Shown here one piece after another: positions 5,794 to 8,069 of a DNA stretch of 8,069 bases. The notes under the pieces were generated by a model that did not search any database, had not been told where the DNA came from, and was given only the letters and a program-made list of their open reading frames with translations. The DNA is from an uncultured Clostridiaceae bacterium. GTDB lineage: Bacteria > Bacillota > Clostridia > Clostridiales > Oxobacteraceae. Location of the stretch: the NCBI GenBank assembly GCA_937900065.1, contig CALCDS010000311.1, positions 1 to 8,069 on the forward strand, read 5' to 3'. The position numbers were made by a program, and so were the translations under genes. Numbering within the stretch: position 1 is the stretch's first letter; every line of letters starts with the position of its first letter.

Positions 5794-6558
5794 ATGATTT
5801 TTGATTCTCATGCCCATTATGATGATGAAGCTTTTGAAAAAGACAGACAGCAGGTAATAGAAGAAGTGACCAAAAGCAATGTCGGGTATATCGTAGATGC
5901 AGGTTCGGATATAGAATCCTCCAGATTGGCTGTAGAGCTTTCAGAGAAATTTGAGAATGTTTATGCGGCTGTGGGAATTCATCCTCTTGATGCCGATAAA
6001 TTTGACAAGGACAGCATATTGGCGATAAGAGAGCTTTGCTCCAATAGAAAAGTCGTGGCCATAGGCGAGATCGGGCTTGATTATTATTATAAGGGAGCAG
6101 AAAAGGAAACACAAAAAAGCATATTTAAAAAGCAGCTGGATCTTGCACTAGAGCTTAACCTTCCTGTCGTGATACATGACCGGGAAGCCCATGGCGACAC
6201 ATATGATATCATAAAAGAATATCAAAGCCGTAATTTAAGAGGAGTGTTTCACTGCTACTCTGGAAGCCTTGAAATGGCAAGGCAATATATAGGTATGGGT
6301 TTTTATATAGGATTCACCGGCGTCATAACATTTAAAAATGCCAAAAAAGCAATTGAAGTTTTAAGCGGCATACCGTTAAATAGGATTCTGATAGAAACCG
6401 ATTGCCCATACCTTACGCCTGTGCCTTTTAGAGGAAAAAGGAATGATTCCAGGTATCTTAAATATGTAATAGATAAGGCTTGTGAAGTGTTAAACCTTGA
6501 TCAACCTTTTTTCGAGGATTTGACCTGCAGGAATGCAAAGACCTTATTTGGAATATAG
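5794..6558 (+). CDS. tatD: TatD family metal-dependent hydrolase (DNase)
   Basis: The 254-residue TIM-barrel protein has the full TatD metal site: the HxH pair His6/His8, Glu92 in GEIGLDYYY, His128 in VIHDRE, His153 in FHCYSG and Asp203 in ETDCPY. Family members are cytoplasmic Mg-dependent deoxyribonucleases, reported as 3'-5' exonucleases; a role in DNA repair or turnover is inferred here. GIHPLD (around 62-67) and the C-terminal NAKTLFGI are typical. The start at 5794 has GGAGGTG (5782-5788) at 5 bases. It follows metG by 24 bases, as yabD follows metS in Bacillus, and is closed by a strong hairpin at 6584-6635. The gene would therefore be transcribed through the methionine T-box. Confidence 0.95.
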   Translation: MIFDSHAHYDDEAFEKDRQQVIEEVTKSNVGYIVDAGSDIESSRLAVELSEKFENVYAAVGIHPLDADKFDKDSILAIRELCSNRKVVAIGEIGLDYYYKGAEKETQKSIFKKQLDLALELNLPVVIHDREAHGDTYDIIKEYQSRNLRGVFHCYSGSLEMARQYIGMGFYIGFTGVITFKNAKKAIEVLSGIPLNRILIETDCPYLTPVPFRGKRNDSRYLKYVIDKACEVLNLDQPFFEDLTCRNAKTLFGI

Positions 6559-6583
6559 TCTTAAAATTCAATATCGCCGCATA

Positions 6584-6635
6584 GCCATAAAAATAGGTGC
6601 GTGTGAGTTTTCACATGGACCTATTTTTTATGGGC
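6584..6635. terminator. Terminator hairpin after tatD, probably bidirectional
   Basis: GCCATAAAAATAGGT (6584-6598) pairs with the ACCTATTTTTTATGGGC arm (6619-6635) apart from single-base bulges. The inner part GTGTGA...TCACAT (6601-6616) extends the stem with one wobble. The T-run 6624-6629 lies in the right arm, and the A-run in the left arm gives the same on the other strand. This separates metG-tatD from the yabE-like gene. Confidence 0.75.
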
Positions 6636-6751
6636 ATAGGGTATTTTTAAAAGGAAGTGCCTGACAGCATGCCTGTATACATATGGAATTAATGGATATA
6701 ATTAATATATAATACTAGATATAGAAGTAAACAAACGGGAGAAATTAGAAG

Positions 6752-6838
6752 ATGAGTATCGCTTATTTGACACGAATTATAGTATATAGTATAATTTTAC
6801 ATGTTGCCTTTTTCTCCCTAAAGGAGGTTGATGTATGA
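6752..6838 (+). CDS. Possible 28-aa hydrophobic leader ORF overlapping the yabE-like start
   Basis: ATG at 6752 opens a 28-codon frame (MSIAYLTRIIVYSIILHVAF, then FSLKEVDV). Its TGA overlaps the yabE-like ATG as ATGA (6835-6838). The middle is hydrophobic, like a short membrane segment. An upstream GGGAG lies about 11 bases away, which is distant. The perfect sigma-A promoter 6767-6795 lies inside the frame, so transcripts from it would not carry this ORF's start; only readthrough or an upstream start (for example a TATAAT at 6708-6713 without a clear -35) could. It may be chance. Confidence 0.2.
   Translation: MSIAYLTRIIVYSIILHVAFFSLKEVDV
6767..6795 (+). promoter_or_regulatory. Consensus sigma-A promoter of the yabE-like gene
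   Basis: TTGACA (6767-6772) and TATAAT (6790-6795) are perfect and 17 bases apart. Transcription should start near 6802, giving a leader of about 33 bases that ends with AAGGAGG (6821-6827). It is the same hexamer pair and spacing as the T-box promoter at 3337-3365, although the intervening bases differ. Expression is expected to be independent of metG-tatD. Confidence 0.85.
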
Positions 6839-7869
6839 AGATTAGATTCAAAAATAAACATACTGTTTATTTTTCGAACCATCCCATACTGATAACTGCA
6901 TGCATGCTTGTAGTAATTGTGATGATTGCTTTGGCATTGGCTTTGCAAAAAGAAATACTGATAATCGATGGTACAAAGGAAACCGATGTTGTGACCTACA
7001 AAAATACGGTGGATGATGTGCTGAAGCAGAGCAAAATCAGTTTGAATCCTAAAGACAGAATCTGGCCATCACTTGAAGATAAGATAGAGGACGGCACAAA
7101 GATAAGCATAAAGAGGGCCGTACCTGTAAAAGTGGTTGCTGATGGTAAGAGTATGTCATTTTTATCCGCGGAGGATACCGTGGCCGATGTGCTGGATGCT
7201 GAAGATATAAGCTATGGAAAAGAGGACATAATCGATCCTGAACCTGATACGATCGTATCCGATAACATGGAAATCAGGATCGTAAGGGTTATGGAAAAGG
7301 AAATAACCGAAAAGCAGAAAATTGCTTATTCTAAAGATGTCAAGGAAGCACCTGATTTGGAAAAGGGAGCGGAAAAGGTACTTCAAAACGGCAGAGATGG
7401 TGAAAAATTATTAAAGATTAAAATAAAATATGAGGATGGAGTAGAAAAGAGCAGGGAAGTAGTGGATGAAGAAATATTAAAGCCTGCAATCAACACCCTT
7501 ATAGCAGTTGGCACTTTAAACTCGAAGCTCACTTCGAGGGGTGAGATGATAAGATTCAAAAAAATGCTTACGATGAGGGCTACATGTTATACGGATAATG
7601 TAGCATGTACAGGTAAAACGGGCGGAAATACGGCGACAGGAACAAAGCCGAGAAGAAACTCCAATGGAAGCAAGTGGAGTACGGTCGCCGTGGATCCCAA
7701 GGTAATACCTCTAGGCACGAAACTCTACGTAGAAGGTTACGGATATGGTATAGCCGAAGACGTTGGAGGAGCTGTAAAAGGAAATAAAATAGACCTGTTC
7801 TTTACCGATGGGACCAAGGAATATGAAAATTGGGGGAGAAGAAAGGTAAGAGTATATATACTGGAATAA
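6835..7869 (+). CDS. yabE: YabE-like cell-wall protein with DUF348, G5 and 3D domains
   Basis: The 344-residue protein is anchored by one N-terminal membrane segment (about 17-37) after a basic start, with the rest outside. Two DUF348-type repeats follow (about 40-92 and 94-150), then a G5-like region (about 151-231). The C-terminal 3D domain (about 246-344) carries the three conserved aspartates Asp287 (AVDPKVIPLGT), Asp309 (AEDVGG) and Asp320 (KIDLFF). 3D domains relate to MltA/Rpf-type peptidoglycan-cleaving folds, so a role in wall turnover, germination or outgrowth is inferred. Cys251 and Cys258 in the 3D domain could form a disulfide outside the cell. The start at 6835 has AAGGAGG (6821-6827) at 7 bases. 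Position after tatD matches Bacillus yabD-yabE, where rnmV and ksgA come next; here a hairpin follows and no rnmV start is seen within 200 bases. Confidence 0.88.
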   Translation: MKIRFKNKHTVYFSNHPILITACMLVVIVMIALALALQKEILIIDGTKETDVVTYKNTVDDVLKQSKISLNPKDRIWPSLEDKIEDGTKISIKRAVPVKVVADGKSMSFLSAEDTVADVLDAEDISYGKEDIIDPEPDTIVSDNMEIRIVRVMEKEITEKQKIAYSKDVKEAPDLEKGAEKVLQNGRDGEKLLKIKIKYEDGVEKSREVVDEEILKPAINTLIAVGTLNSKLTSRGEMIRFKKMLTMRATCYTDNVACTGKTGGNTATGTKPRRNSNGSKWSTVAVDPKVIPLGTKLYVEGYGYGIAEDVGGAVKGNKIDLFFTDGTKEYENWGRRKVRVYILE

Positions 7870-7931
7870 GATTTTTCAAGTTTAAAATCCATTTGAACCT
7901 TATCCTAAAGTGGATGAAATTTCAGGCAAGC

Positions 7932-7960
7932 TAAAGCAGGGTGGATACCCTGCTTTATTT
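7932..7960 (+). terminator. Probable terminator of the yabE-like gene
   Basis: TAAAGCAGGGT (7932-7942) and ACCCTGCTTTA (7947-7957) are perfect 11-bp complements around a 4-base loop, GGAT. The tail is TTTAT only, so the T-tract is short, but the stem is strong. It lies about 60 bases after the stop. Confidence 0.7.
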
Positions 7961-8069
7961 ATAGTCTATGTTTATCAGAGCCTAACATTATTTTGCATTT
8001 TGTTTAATGTGGCTTTTGCTTAAGATTATTTTATATCTTAAAGTATAATGTTGATTTTTTGAGCAATCC
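7961..8069. other. Right-edge stretch without a recognised gene
   Basis: No coding frame with a ribosome binding site is seen on either strand. A 7-bp inverted repeat TTAAGAT/ATCTTAA (8020-8041) is followed directly by TATAAT (8044-8049). No -35 lies at a normal distance; TTGCTT ends 22 bases before it. It could be the upstream region of the next gene beyond the window. Confidence 0.3.

Noticed and set aside
5663..6112. 149-codon minus-strand frame opposite the metG end and tatD start
   Set aside because: It covers the 3' end of metG and the 5' part of tatD, both with intact catalytic motifs. Its translation is a low-complexity His/Pro-rich string.
3348..6730. Shared 14-mer TAGATATAGAAGTA at 3348-3361 and 6717-6730
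   Set aside because: AT-rich and close to chance expectation. It lies in the promoter spacer at one site and upstream of the promoter at the other, so it is not a common operator position.
8044..8049. TATAAT near the right edge as a promoter
   Set aside because: No -35 element lies 16-18 bases upstream, and the downstream gene is outside the window.
1..8069. CRISPR arrays, tRNA or rRNA genes, intact insertion sequences, prophage or defence genes
   Set aside because: No regularly spaced repeats, no cloverleaf-like sequence, and no transposase, integrase or nuclease motifs other than TatD were seen on either strand.

Overview
The window looks like chromosomal DNA of a spore-forming, low-to-moderate GC Firmicute of the class Clostridia. 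The support is the AT-rich intergenic DNA, strong AGGAGG-type ribosome binding sites, SpmA and SpmB spore maturation proteins, a T-box leader in front of a methionyl-tRNA synthetase, and the order metG, tatD, yabE-like. That order matches the Bacillus/Clostridium metS-yabD-yabE neighbourhood.

Left part (1-1909, minus strand). A possible start of a further gene runs off the left edge (1-39). A PLP-dependent threonine aldolase-family enzyme (73-1104) has its own sigma-A-like promoter. A 316-base spacer (1105-1420) carries a fragment resembling REP/IS200-type element ends and a 19-bp hairpin. The hairpin ends a two-gene minus-strand unit of unknown function: a small cysteine-rich zinc-ribbon-like protein (1661-1909) and a charged helical, coiled-coil-like protein (1421-1654).

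Middle (2040-3300, plus strand). spmA and spmB form a tight pair, divergent from the zinc-ribbon gene. A sequence close to the mother-cell sigma-E consensus lies upstream, and an 11-bp inverted repeat spans the spmB stop codon. No dacB/dacF carboxypeptidase gene precedes spmA here.

Right part (3330-8069, plus strand). A perfect TTGACA-N17-TATAAT promoter drives a long methionine T-box leader with Stem I, an AUG specifier, antiterminator and terminator. metG follows, then tatD 24 bases later, then a strong bidirectional hairpin. A second perfect TTGACA-N17-TATAAT promoter drives a membrane-anchored YabE-like protein with DUF348, G5 and 3D domains, closed by an 11-bp hairpin. The final 110 bases hold no recognisable gene.

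Together these are housekeeping (translation, metal-dependent DNase/hydrolase, cell wall) and sporulation functions. I see no defence, phage or secretion system. The least explained items are the zinc-ribbon/coiled-coil pair, the Arg at the usual His position of the aldolase, and a 28-codon ORF that overlaps the yabE-like start by ATGA and contains its promoter.
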